Source of the DNA: Hydractinia symbiolongicarpus
Taxonomy: Eukaryota > Cnidaria > Hydrozoa > Anthoathecata > Hydractiniidae
Assembly (NCBI RefSeq): GCF_029227915.1
Contig: NC_079889.1
Coordinates: 3,038,001-3,102,000 of the forward strand
Length of the DNA: 64,000 nucleotides
Reading direction: 5' to 3'
This document shows positions 47,466 through 60,338 of the stretch, piece by piece. The stretch's first letter is position 1; every line of letters begins with the position of its first letter. The notes below the pieces were generated by a model. The model did no database searches, had not been told where the DNA came from, and worked only from the letters and a program-made list of their open reading frames with translations. Made by a program: the position numbers and the translations under genes.

Positions 47466-50400
47466 TTAGAAAGACTTCTCTCGTTTTAATGCTTCAACGA
47501 ATTGTTCTAAGCATTCTTGAATATGACGAACCCGTTCTAAAAAAACAAAAAAATTTCTTTAAAATATTAAATATTCATTTTACATATTCACATACTTGAA
47601 GAAGAAATAATCACAAAATTAACTTAAGCGCATAATTTTTGAATCCCAGTCTTACATCATTATAATGTTAAAATGCATCAAGGACAGGAGTCTTAGTTTC
47701 TAGTAAGATCATATAGAACAACAAAGATTTAAGGACTGCTGTAAACAAATTTCGATGTTTACTTTGTGAGTCTAAAATGACAGCAACTGGAATTTGTTAA
47801 CATCCTAATAATTGCCCTGCATTTTTTAGAAAAGCAATATCATCAATAAACAATGGAACTTACTAAGTTCTTCAGCCAAGTCCACCTGTCTTCCTTTAAT
47901 AAGTTCTTTTTTTCTCTCATGGTCTTGACTTATTTCATCTAGAATTTCCTTAACTTCATTTTCAAGTCTTCGAGCTAGTAATAAAAAGGAAGAATCAGTG
48001 CAGGGATAAATAATAGAAGATAACAAAACACAACATATTAACTGCTCTTGTCATGTTGTTATATGAAATAGCAGCTTTCATTTTGATTACTTAGTAGGAA
48101 ATGTTATTATTGACCAAAAGTTATAATATTAATTTACATACATATGCTTGCATTTGCATAGCAATAGAAAGTTTTGAACCCTGTTATTTTTCCTAAAAAA
48201 CAGTTTTCTTATCAAATAAAAAATCAGAAGTACCTTCTGTGTTCATTATTTGTTGACGTAGTGAATTACTTGTAGTTTGCAACATTTTTTGAAATCGCCA
48301 AAATAAAATTAAATCATTACATTCCAACTAAAACAACAAAAGAAAGAAAGCAATTAATTCTACACGTTTAAAAGCAGTAGACTCAAAGGTACTGAAAAAA
48401 TGAAAAATAATTCTTAGCTTTATTTAGACCAACTAAGTGCTAAAATTATTTAGATAAACAATTTATCTGTAAACCCTTGATTTTATACCCTTTTTACCCG
48501 ATGCATACAGTTCCCAACCAACTGAACTATTTAGACTATCTAGTATATACTTGTTATGCACAAGCAAATTTTTCTAAAATTTTACTGATTTTTTCAAAGG
48601 TATGTGAACTTTGCGACTTTTCCCTGAGTTCACTGGCCTGTCAGACATCATGTCAAGTCCTGATTGTTGGCATTATCTTTGGGATACATTTTTTCTCATT
48701 TACTTTAGCAATTTTTAATATAGACCTATACATTAAAATTTCAATTTATAACCAAGTTAAAAATGTCCTTTATTGTCTGTGTCAATTCATCAATAAAATG
48801 GAAAAAACAAAATTTTAATATCTGACATTATTAATGCATGCAATTGTTCAAAGATAAAAAGATATATAGAAAAAGAAAAGAACGTTGAATATCTTGATAT
48901 AATTTTTGATCTCGCAAGGCTTAAGTGTTGAAATTTGGTGACTAGAAAAATTTTTGTTAAAAACTTTTTCAAAACAATTTCTTTTTGGTTGTCATTGCAA
49001 AAAAAATTTTGGTCACATTGCAGTCGATTCAATGTAAATAATATATTTCATGTTTCATATTTATTATCTTTAGTTGCATTTTTGACCTTAAATGGCCTGA
49101 TATGTTAAGAAGATCATTAGGCAAAAGATCAACAAAAATTGCGTCAATTCTAAATCGATTACATCAACAAAATATAAAAGTTTATTAATTTATTAAGGGT
49201 TGTGCTTGCATCATAATATTATGTCCAATAGCTTTTCAGATTTTGGATGTATATTGGGAGGGGTTATACCAAGTACCTCCCCCTAGTTTAAAATGCCCAA
49301 TGTAAATAGGGCTAAGATAAAGATTTTATTCTCCACAATATCAAATGTAGAGATCAGATCAGAGGTTAACTTACCTCATTCTTTGCTAAATGTCTATGGA
49401 AATAAGCTTTTCTACATTCTTGTACGCCTTGTAAAGATCTGTCCAAAAAATATGTACGATATAATGTCCTCCATACACGTAGAATCTATAAGGAAAAAGC
49501 GAAATGCTAAATGACAGTGTTGTATAACATAACATCAACAAACATTTTTAGTAGCACTTGAAAAAACAGTTCGTGGAGGAGATTATCTAGACCCTGCAGA
49601 CTTGCATAAGGTAAGTGATCAGTTTATTCATACTAAAAATATATATTCCAATAGAAAGTCTTATACAAATCTAAGCATGCCTTATCGTGTAATTTAATGC
49701 AAAAAAGAAATTGAAATAACCTCGTTTGGTGATGCTTCAATGTTATTTGTTTGCAAGTTTCGTTTGACAGCGGTTACTTCGTCATCTTCTAAGGCTGATG
49801 AATGAGTTACCTCAGATGCTTGTAACAACTTGTCTAATTCTTTTTTGATTTCGTTGTGAAAATGCTATAAAGATTTTAAATATTTTTATTGTGAGTAATT
49901 TCTTTATTAGTTAAGTAGCGTATAGACTTTTGTGAACATGTTATTTGCAATGTGTTCCATATACAAAAAAAGTTATGTTACATGTCATGAAAAACAAGAA
50001 AAACGAGACCATAAGAAATTGTTATCAAATATATTTTATGGTGCAAATCTAAACTTGCGAATAACGCACTTATTTGGTACACCATAATTCATAGAGTATT
50101 TACAACTAGTGTTAAAAAGAACTTCTAGGACAAGGTTCAATATGTCCATGTTTTGGTATTTAATATAATGTTGTGAATGTTGCTGTGCAATTTTGGTCTG
50201 TTCAGTCATGTCTTAAACACAATACTTTATTAGCTGTAATTAAAATTAGAAGTAACAATTCTAAAGGCATCTGTATTCCAAAGTTTGTTTGTTGCCAAGT
50301 ACTGTACTTAGGGTTTTTGTCAGTGATATCGCCATATTTCGCTTCAAAAAAGTACTCTCTTGGTAAATATATTGATTGTGTTCTATCAAGACCAAGTTTG

Positions 50401-53400
50401 TTGTCAATAAATGAGGGGATCAAGTCAAAAACCACTATAAAAGCCAACACAGATAATAAAGGTAACGAAAGAAGGTAATAAACACATTTTCTTTACCCAT
50501 TCTGTTGAAGCTATACATGACGTGAATAAACAAAGGTGGCCTATAACTGCAACTAGTGAGTGCTATTTTATATCAAACATTAAGTATTCTTAAGAGTGTT
50601 TTTAACATTTTGAAAAGATGTAATATGAAATTTTTCTTAAAATTTTCACAATTGAATAAAAAACAAATTGTTTTAACAATGCTATGCTAGAAGTTTATCT
50701 TCTTACCTGTTCACCACTTCGAGATGTCCAATACAGCCATCTTTCTTGCCAACCAGGACCAATCAGGGATGATAAAATCTGTTCTGATTTTTGATTTTCT
50801 AGAGTTATGGTATCTTCCATGAACTTAATTGCATCATCCCACTGTTCCTTACTGGGGACATTGCTGTCTTCGAGTGCTGTAAGTTGTATAACTCTCTATA
50901 ATAAAAGCAAACTTGTTTAATTGCAAGAATTTATTTTTCAGCTTAAACAGGTGGACTACCTTAGATTTTACTAAACTCCCTCAAAAATTCTAACTAGAAA
51001 TAAAAAACAATAAAAATTAAAAAAACTAACCAAACTTTCCTTTGCACGAGCTTGCCAGCTATGACCTTCAGCACAATCTTTTTGCACCTGTGCTTTTAAC
51101 GGTTCGAATAATTTACTATGCGCGTCTTTCTTTCCACCTATTTCTACGCCTTCCTAAACACAAAATAAAAAAATTACAGCAAGTTACCCCACATGATATT
51201 ATAATTTAATTGGATTTTTTATTGCATAATACAGCAATCATCGTAAATGTCATTAAAGCAGTTGTTTTAAAATCTGTCTTTATAAGAATTTATCACTGAG
51301 CTGTAACAATGACTTTTGGATTAGAATATTCACAAGTTAAATAAAAAACGTATACCTCCATTGCCAAAGAGAACTGTGACAACAACGTTTCATAGCCAAC
51401 CTGCAAAAAAAATGTAATTGTTAAAAAGAAGAAATTTCAAATGAGAAGAATAGCCTGAACCTTTTTATTAAAATGCTTTATGAAGATAAAAAGGTAATAA
51501 AATTATTCGTAAAAAAAAATAATAAAAAGTTAGTTATTGCACATTTGGTTACTTTTTACCAACAAAATTTTATCAATTTAGTCCCCTTTTTAGAGACTAA
51601 TTTAAGGAAAACTTAATGGAACATCATTGTTTCTCTAAAGCAATAATTATGCTAAGAAATTTTAACAATTTTTCAAATGGTAGAGTTAAAATAATCCATC
51701 TTTTTTAAAGAAGTTTTCGATTATAATGCACTATAAAAACCAAAAGGAACAAATTGTGACAAAAATTTATTATCAGGATTTTTGTTGGTAAATAATATTG
51801 GTCATTTGGTCAAAATTGTGACACCTTTTACCAACTTTTTTTTATGGATTAGAAGATAAAACAATCTTTAATCAACAACAGAACCAGAAAGATATGTATG
51901 TCAACTTATTGAAATTATTAGAAAAACACAATGCTTGTCACTTAAAATCCCAATATTTGCAGGAAAAAAAGAAGTTTTAGTAAACAATGCACAACATATG
52001 TGACAGGGTTTAATCGAAATTCAACTGCAGTAAATCTTACTTGAACTGCATATACTGGCAAAACACGCTCCGCCCATTGTTTTAGCAAAATGTCTACTTT
52101 TGTTTTAAACTCTGTTGGATTTCTGGTTTGGGCTCCAGGCCAGTATATTTTTTCGAAAGCATACTCTTGGATCGATTTCCACAAATTTCCAGATAAGAGT
52201 TGTTCCCACTCATGTGGTTTGGTTTGTGATAAGCTCAAAACTTCATCAAGGATCTCGCCACGAGCTTTGTCGAATAATTCATCCTAAAATGGTTATGTAA
52301 TTTAAAGAATTTAATCTACTTAATTCATGTGTAATAATTCATCCTTGAATCAATAGAGAACTATTTTCGACACTTTAAAACCAGAATAATTTGCTACTAC
52401 TTACACGATCTAGCTCACGGACAGTCGGATAGTTGTTTTTCCATTCAGTTTCTAAGTTGAATTTTTTCGCTTTAAATGCATCAAACTGTTGCTCAATTGA
52501 TTCTCTGACCATTTGCCAAAAACAATTTGCAACTGCAAAGCTGAGATTCTGAGTCGTCATCTGACTTGCTTTAAGAATTCCAGACCTGTTAACAGTTATT
52601 GAAAAAAAATATAAACCAAAAAATTAAAGTTTTGTTTATAAGCATACTAATTTGCCTTACACATCACTGAACCATCTTTTGTTTAAAATATAATATAAAA
52701 AGAAAGAAAAGGCTTTCACTATGACCTTTTTTTTTAACAACATACCAAAGGTAAAACACAAGCAATTGTAAAAAAATATTGTTGCTTGAATTATTATCTA
52801 TTTTGTCCACCACCTCCTTCAAGCTCAACATTGTACCGACTCGCATATTCAGGAAAAGACTTTATCATTTCACTAAATTTGAGATTGCTTAAAGCTCCGT
52901 CTGGTACATAATAACGTTAAACTATTCCTCATAAAATCATGTGTTTCTATATAACGCAAAACATGCTAACGTAGCAGGAAGAACAAAATGCATTATAATC
53001 AGAGCATATAAACAAAACCCAAGAAAATGTATACTTCACTTGAAAATAAATTGCAGACAGAAGTGGCAGGAAATAGTATTAAAAAACAAAATTAATCTCA
53101 ACTATGTAAATGTAAAAAAAAATCATTAAAAAATACACCGTACTTGAATAGATTAGAACTTCTGAAAAAATCTTCTTCATATTGCTTAATGAGATCAATA
53201 CTCTCACTGTTGTTGCCTGAAACAAAAAGGAAACTCTGGCAAAGTATACCATAACAAAAAAGGAGAGCAAGCATTTAAACATTTTAGTTAGTATAAAAAC
53301 TTTGGGAGTTAAATGAGATAACAGGAAATTACAATTTTTGTGACTGAAGAGATCTTTAACAAAACGGTTTTGACCATTATCAAAATAAAAAAGAAACAAA

Positions 53401-54708
53401 AAAAACAAGCAAAATTGTATTATAAAAAATGATATCAGCAATATCGGCTTTCTTACCTGTACCTGTCACCACAGCAAAATATCCCATTGCTTTCATTGGA
53501 AATAACTTTCCTGACAGTATCTTCCTGATCTAAAGCATGCATAGGAATACTGCCAAAAATAACCACTATCAAACAAAAATATATGCTTACAGTCCCAGTC
53601 ATCATTCAAAAATTAGCTAGTTCCATACCCTTGAAGGGTCTGTGTTATTCGCTTCTGCTAAATCAACTTTGGTCATCACGAAAATCGTTCGTTTTCCTAA
53701 TCAACAAAAACATTATGGTTATTCAGAATCAGTGCATGTCAAAAGCTTTTGATGGCATCTGGCTAACTCTCATCAGTCTGTTTATAAAAAATCACTAGCC
53801 TGTTGGATCCATTTGACTTGCCAAATCAGTCACAATGCTCCGTTCTGCATCAATTGAACCATCTAGCAAAAGATGATAATTGTTATGAGGTTATTAAAAC
53901 ATAATAGAACTATTCATGGCACAAGAACAAATTTGCTGATCTACTGCCAGAAAAAAAAAGTTTACAAGGAAGAATTAAAAATTAAAAGCAATAAATTGCT
54001 CTCTGCGGCATGTACTTACGAGCTAATAGAACAATTTAAAACTATGTACTTAAGAGTGATGAAGGAGAAACATAAACTTTTAGAAGAGGCAAATAATAAG
54101 AAACAACATTTTTCTAAACAACAACGAAGCATTCCTTGTCTGAAGAGTATTCATTTTCACATATTCTTTGACTGTGAATATTGAGCAGTATTCATATTTC
54201 TACAGTCGTCTTGAATTTTATTTGTGATTGTTAATTTTAATCGAAAGTGAAATAGGTGTTTAAAAATAACACAACAGAGAAGTTGTCATAAACATATAAT
54301 TGAAATTATATAAATACATGCTCAACATCATTTTACTTTGCCTGATGATGGGAGAAGGATCTCCTGAAACGTCGCCTACTACACTATCATGTTCAAGGAA
54401 TGATAAACTTTCCACAGTAATATAAATTTTAATATTTAAAAAATTATATTTACACTAGTCGTTAGCCCATGGAAAATCCACGGGTTCGCCCGTCCTTTTT
54501 ATACCGCATTACGTGCTGCTCGCTATTGCGCAGCTAAACTACCATTTTGCGTGACAGACAGACGGACGGACAGACAGAAAGACAGACGTATACAGGCATT
54601 ATAATATAGACTAGTTGTTAGCCCGTGGAAAATCCATGGGTTCGCCCGTCCTTTTTATACCGCATTGCGTGCTTCTCGCTATTGCGCAGCTAAGCTACAA
54701 TTTTGCGT

Positions 54709-54803
<95 letters not shown>

Positions 54804-57800
54804 GGACGTATACGGGCATTATAATATAGATGTTGTAAAGCTTGTTGATAATGTTATAACTTTGCATAATTAGCAAAACTTTAAGCACATCTTGAGAACG
54901 AATAAATGTTTTTTCAACAGCAAGAAAAAAGATTCCTATAAAGAACTTTTAGAAACCGTTCATATGAACAAATGTTTTTTTTCCTGGAAGATAAGCTTTT
55001 AAGAATAAATAATGTATAATGTTATGAATATACAAAAGGTACATTTTGCAGTGACGTCTAAAGTAACATTCACAAAGTAAGGGGTATAGAAAGAAAATAT
55101 CACTACTGCACCTTGAATGCACAATATTATTGCATTTGGATTAGACATGTAGTGCCTGCAAAACAAAAACAAAGATTTATAATGCAAAAAGCATAAACAA
55201 AAAGTTTATAATGTACAAGGATACACAGCACTTTTTTCCAACACAGACAGAGAATAATTTGGATTAGCATCCCTTTTGATTAAGCGAACTTCTCAAATAT
55301 TAAATATGCCTTTGAAGTCTTATTCTCTTAATAAATTTCAAACGTATGGCATTTCGTGCTTGAGTTATTAATATACTAACAATACCTGCTGACTTTAGCA
55401 ATGTCTTCTTTCGTATGACTAGCCATCTCACTGGTCTCTGTCTACATAATGTAAAAGATTCAATTATCTCTAATATATTACACAGTAGAGAGAAAATAGC
55501 AGATAGATGATTTAATAAACATAAATTTTCATACACTGATAATTCCTGGTAAGTCAACGAGAACCATCCTGGGCAGGCCAGGACCTTTTACATACATTGA
55601 TAAAACCTACATAAAAATAAATATGATATGAAAGCATTCAATGTTCACTGTTTGATCAATTAAACACAAAAAGCAATAAAAAGTACAAAGTATACATATT
55701 CAAAAACAATACACTCACATCAGAACTTATCGTTTGACCTCGTTTTAAACATTTTGTCATTTTTGCTTCCACTTCTTGACGCAGCAACTTTAGCTGTTGG
55801 AAAAAAAATGATAACAATAATTTTCATAGCTTCTGAAATATTTAGTAGGTTTGTGGTGTGGCCATAATTGGTAAAAATATAATTGCATTTGGGTCAATCC
55901 ATATGAAATAACCTTGTAGATTTGGTATAACAAGGTTAAAGAATACCTGAACTTATGATCTTTTTGCATATTATAGAGGATAAAATATTGTTTGTTAGGT
56001 GTTAGAATTAAGAGTTTTCACTCAACCCTGATGATGTAATAAATTTATTGAAACTATACAATATGAAGACATGCTCTTGATCGTATCTTGACTATCCACC
56101 ATAACATACAAAATAATATTCTCAATACAGAAAATCCCTCAAAAAGCTTAAATGGTCACACACAACCAATAATTTTTTAAATTTTAAAGTTAAGTTTCAG
56201 TCGTACACCGTCCTAAAGGCAAATTTTGTTCATTATATTGGGTAGGAAAAGACACACATCTTTTGTGTTAAAATAAATAAGGCAATATAAATTGTAAATG
56301 TAAATAAATGTAGTATTGCTGTTTTCACAAAGGGGCAACAATATACAAAACTTTAAAACTTCAAAACTTAATCCTTCACATACATCTGATTCTTTTGTCA
56401 GATCAAAACATTGTTGTTCGTCTCCCTTAAAGTATGCTATATGGTTGGGTCCTTCAGTAAGGGTGACCATAATTGGACATCGAGTCATCATTTGACCAGA
56501 ACCTCTTGGAAATATACGAGCCCGTGCAATCATCTCCAATACACTTGTTTTTCCAGCAGACTGATCACCAATGACAACAACCTGAAAAAACAAAATGGCC
56601 TTTCCATAAATTATTGATCCAGACTTAGTCAAAAACATTTTAGTGTTCTTTTTTTTTTCATGCCTTAGCTTTAACATTGCAGTTCTTTTATTAGTGCCTA
56701 TGCATAAAATGCATCTATATTTTCATACTAAAAATGGCACAAAAATGAAGTGGGGCTAAACCCATCAATGCCATTTTTAGAAACATACGATTTATATTGT
56801 AATTTACAGAATAAGAGAAGAAAGGTCTGTATTGTAAGTGGAAATCCTTAAGCAAAAACCCTGTAAAACTGATCAGATTTTAAATGGAGAACTAGTTAAT
56901 TTCCTTTACTTTTGTTGTTACTTGCAAAAATTTAAGTTGATGAATTGAACTGCCTGATGCTACACTTGTTTTGATTCAATTAAAAATTCATGGTTGTTCT
57001 AATAAAAACTTATAAACAAAAATACTGGCTCAAACTCAGTTTGCAAGGCTGACTGTTTTAAGAATGCCTTTTTTAAGATAACCACCTGCCTAAGAAAACC
57101 ATCTTATACAAGTTTGGTTGTAGATAAAAACTTATGAAGAGGCTTCCACAAAATTTTTAAAAAATTACCTATTAAAAACTAATAAACAAAGTCAGAAATA
57201 TATATAAACAAACTGAGTAGCCATTACCACTTTACATCAATATATACTAAGAATCTCTACAATATAATAAGCATGCATATACAAAAATAATTTGTTCCAA
57301 TTACCCTGGGTAGATGATCTTGTATGTCATAATTTGAATCATATTCTGACAATAGATCTAATACGTCAGAGTACATATCAATGAGTGATTTCTATAAAAT
57401 AAAATATTGGGACTCTTATAATGGCTTTTTACTCTTATCACACTTTATATGAAATAATTATAACCACAAGAAGTGAATCAACCTGTAAGTTTAATATATA
57501 GTTTAATATATTGTTTTCTGACACTCACTGGTGTTAACCCAAAATAAAGTTGAAGCTAGACAGCATGACAACTGAATGGAATACAAATAACATAATTAAA
57601 ATACTTTAAAAAGATGGCAAAGTCACAGTACCTTCATTTTTCTTGAGCTTGTTTGGGTTTTATTTTTCCCCAACATGATTTGTTTCCTTAAATCTCTGTT
57701 GTCTTGCTCCAATCGATCGATCTCCCTTTGAAACTTTTGCTAATACGGAAAGAAATTAATATTACCACACACCTTTAATATAAAAACTAAACATGCAGTA

Positions 57801-60310
57801 AATTATAATGAGAAGTTGGGTCGACCAATTCCAAAATTCATTCCAAACAAATTTATATAAATCTGATAAAGACGACAAGAATGAAAACAAAATGTTTAGG
57901 AATTGGAATGAAGTTGCAACTGTGTCACAGGGTTATGTTCTTCGAGAATATTAAAAATTTTGTGAATCTGTTTTTGTAAATTTTCACTTGTTGAATAGCC
58001 CCACTGCCGGATAATAAACACCCTGAGGTTATGGTAAAAAGATATAAATAAGGATTCATAAAATGGGTCAGTTGCAGTAATCACAAAAAATGCGGTCAAT
58101 TGCTATCCTTACAAAAAGCTAATCCGAGAAGAGTATCCCTGCAATCATAACAGCCATACAAAAATAAGGCTTTTAGTAAATGATGAAAAACAAATATCTT
58201 ACTTGCATTTCTAGTAGTTCTTCTTGAGCTCGTGTCAATAATTCTCGAAGCTAATAATATAAACAAAAGACATGAATGTTTTAGTTGCCTAACACTTGTG
58301 AATGTGTGCCCAGATTATAGCTTTCTCAAAACATATAAATGAAACAAAAAAATTTGCAGCTTAGCAAAAACTGATAAACAAAGATGCTTTTCTTTCTGTG
58401 TTTAGCACAACAATTACATAAATATATACCTTTTGCTCTTGATTCTTCTGTCGTGACATCTCGGCATCAATTTCTTCATCAGTTATTTCTATTTCTTCTT
58501 TGGCCGTTGGAAATATACTTGCATTGAGAACTGGTGGTTGAACTTCTAGAACAAATCAGGTGTTCCCAAGAACACCCAGTAAAATACAGATGTATATCTC
58601 TTAATAAGATGTCATACGAGGTATACTTCCACCTTAGTTTTAGTTTAAAGAAAACATTGATGCATTCTTAGTGCACAAATGTTGTTTCTTTAGGGCTCTC
58701 TTATAGCATTTTCAAAAATTTGCTTGTTTTTAGAAATTTTTTTTAACAAATAAAGTTTAAGTACATAAAAATCCTTTTTTTAAGAAGCAGTCATGGTGTA
58801 AAGAACGGCTTACAAACTCTGTCCGACTCGTCTCAGCATTTTCATTTTTCATAAAACCTGCTGCTTATTGCAGGATTACATAATAATCAACACACTGTCA
58901 AACTGTGAACTGATCACAAATGTATAGATGTATTGTAATAAACACCTGTTTCCACAACATCCCCAGCAATACCAAACAACAAACTTTTTGTTGCTTCCAG
59001 CATTTCTTTTAGTTTTGAAGAATCTGAGTTTGAAAAAAGGCAAAAACACTAGGTTCATGTCAAAAAGCAGAGCAGAATAAAAAAAAGATAACAGTATAAG
59101 AACAGGCTTCCACCTGACCAGTCTTACTTTCGCTTAATGAATCTTGCAAGCTTCCAAAAAAGCTTTGTGGATAGTATTCCTTCATCCATTCAATGTCAGG
59201 GATCTGATCTTGAAATGCCAACCATTTGTCTTTCCATTTATCATACGTCTAAGACAAGAAATTGTATGCAAAAAACTGACCTGCCAATAAAAATATTGGA
59301 TACAAAGGTAATTTATTTTCTGTTTGCATTGCAATGAATTAGCAAAGACCACATGCTGTTTCACCTGATAAAGAAATCCTACAAGTCACATCAAAACTAT
59401 TGGTGCCATTTTTGAAAACAAAAGATCACTTCACATTATACACTTGTAATTTACAATCCAAAAAAATTCAATGGAAAATCCAATGATTCTCCCAACCTCT
59501 TTTACAGCTACATAATAATGTAAATAATGTTTTTTTGAAAAACAATGTTATAAGCCAATTAAAGATGGCACCACAACAACATGCTAATAGTTTAAACTTT
59601 CATTGTTACATTTATTTTATGTAGTTAAAATGCTACATAAAAGGAAAGAAAAAGAAGGATTAGTTAAATAATTGAATTTCTGTAACTGAACACCTATTAT
59701 GCTTTTCTGCATGCCTTATAACTAGATGATCACAAATCTTTGCTAATTTAGGAGAGTGATGTGCTGCACTTGGGGGAATTTACTCCTAACCAGGCCTGGA
59801 GGTTTGAGGATATGTACAAATATAATGTTGAATGCATCAGCAGACAAACACTTCATTTATTTATTCCACGGAAACAACAATAACACTGGAAACAACAATT
59901 GTAATTAAAATTATGTTGTTGTTTTACCAACACCAGACAGTGAAAAGTGCATATGAAAGCTTTTGTTGTATACTTACTAACTTTGCACCCACTCCTGCTG
60001 TTCCAGCTGCACCAAGAAAGATATAGCGAAGTTTTGAAACAGCTCGTATAACACGTAATAAAACTATGTGTCTCTCTTGATTGATGTTATTAAGTACTTG
60101 GTGATGTTTTAGCATAATATTGTTGTTTTTGCGAATCAGTAAATATGTTGTGTATCTTCGTACATGCCTATTATTATTTGCAGTGCTTTTCCAACACTGA
60201 CAAGTAAATTTTGCCTTGTTTGAAGGACTTTGTGATAGAATTCTTCTAGCTGCTGACTGTAGAGGCAGTACTAACAAATGTGCATTGAATGGTTTGACAA
60301 TGTTGGCCAT
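47466..60310 (-). CDS. OPA1: OPA1 mitochondrial dynamin-like GTPase
   Basis: Twenty-six exons join in frame to 974 aa (human isoform 1 is 960). Exon ends: 60310-59978, 59248-59128, 59023-58946, 58545-58430, 58250-58203, 57739-57632, 57391-57305, 56581-56384, 55793-55719, 55606-55535, 55441-55386, 55155-55112, 53862-53800, 53696-53629, 53529-53457, 53216-53144, 52585-52405, 52283-52041, 51400-51356, 51153-51031, 50895-50707, 49864-49721, 49485-49375, 48327-48234, 47974-47864, 47536-47466. OPA1 fuses inner mitochondrial membranes and shapes cristae. The Arg-rich N-terminus is a likely import signal, with a membrane segment near 94-111. A coiled coil (about 195-265) precedes the GTPase: GDQSAGKTS (302-310), DLPG (406-409), TKVD (475-478). 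The stalk and C-terminal coiled coil follow. The donor after exon 13 is GC, not GT. Confidence 0.95.
53798..53800 (-). other. OPA1: Non-canonical GC splice donor in OPA1
   Basis: The exon ends CCAACAG and the intron begins GCTAGT. The next exon (acceptor ATTAG before 53696) continues in frame as [13 protein letters not shown]. No in-frame GT donor nearby gives the family sequence. GC-AG introns are a known minor class. Confidence 0.8.
54342..54370 (+). other. Hammerhead-like motif or Penelope-type relic
   Basis: CTGATGA, TG, hairpin GGAG-AAGGAT-CTCC, T, then GAAAC and GTCG. CUGAUGA plus a hairpin plus GAAA is the core layout of a hammerhead ribozyme, which Penelope-like elements are known to carry. 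Stems I and III are not evident. It lies in the OPA1 intron between exons 12 and 13. Confidence 0.35.
54455..54610 (-). mobile_element. Helitron-like mini-element, copy C (156 bp), first of a tandem pair
   Basis: On the minus strand it begins TCTATATTATAATGCC and ends with the CCCGTGGAT..TCCATGGG hairpin and CTAACGACTAG followed by T. Its 5' TC directly abuts the CTAG end of copy D with no host base between. It lies in an OPA1 intron. Confidence 0.8.
54611..54830 (-). mobile_element. Helitron-like mini-element, copy D (220 bp), with expanded microsatellite
   Basis: Same ends as copy C; its 5' TC follows an A of the host. The 3' end reads GGGCTAACAACTAG and is fused to the start of copy C. 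The length difference from other copies is almost wholly the GACA expansion. Confidence 0.8.
54709..54805. repeat. (GACA)n microsatellite inside Helitron copy D
   Basis: About 24 tetranucleotide units, against about 2-4 in the other copies. A Cys/Leu/Ser/Val-repeat frame on the minus strand is an artefact of it. Confidence 0.95.
56028..56054 (+). other. Second hammerhead-like motif
   Basis: CTGATGA, TG, palindrome AATAAATTTATT, then GAAAC. It shares the CCTGATGATG and TGAAAC flanks of the motif at 54342 with a different hairpin between them. It lies in the OPA1 intron between exons 8 and 9. Confidence 0.3.
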
Positions 60311-60314
60311 TACA

Positions 60315-60338
60315 CTAGAAGAGGAGACAAGAAAGAAA
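60315..60338 (-). promoter_or_regulatory. Strong 3' splice acceptor 4 nt upstream of the OPA1 start codon
   Basis: A pyrimidine tract TTTCTTTCTTGTCTCCTCTTCTAG precedes TGTA and the ATG at 60310. It implies either a 5' UTR intron or spliced-leader addition at this site. The open frame continues upstream of the ATG, but through intron-like sequence. Confidence 0.6.

Noticed and set aside
50173-50478. Overlapping open frames on both strands in an OPA1 intron
   Set aside because: No family similarity recognised on either strand; overlapping long frames suggest chance or an old insertion.
52795-52905. Possible extra OPA1 exon reading [27 protein letters not shown] on the minus strand
   Set aside because: The flanking exons already join in phase and match the family without it, and stops follow directly.
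53873-54184. 103-codon Lys/Glu-rich plus-strand frame in an OPA1 intron
   Set aside because: It starts inside the intron next to exon 13 and shows no motif. It could be a mobile-element relic but cannot be assigned.
54709-54805. Regular short repeats that might suggest a CRISPR-like or satellite array
   Set aside because: It is a plain tetranucleotide microsatellite inside a Helitron-like element, in eukaryotic DNA.
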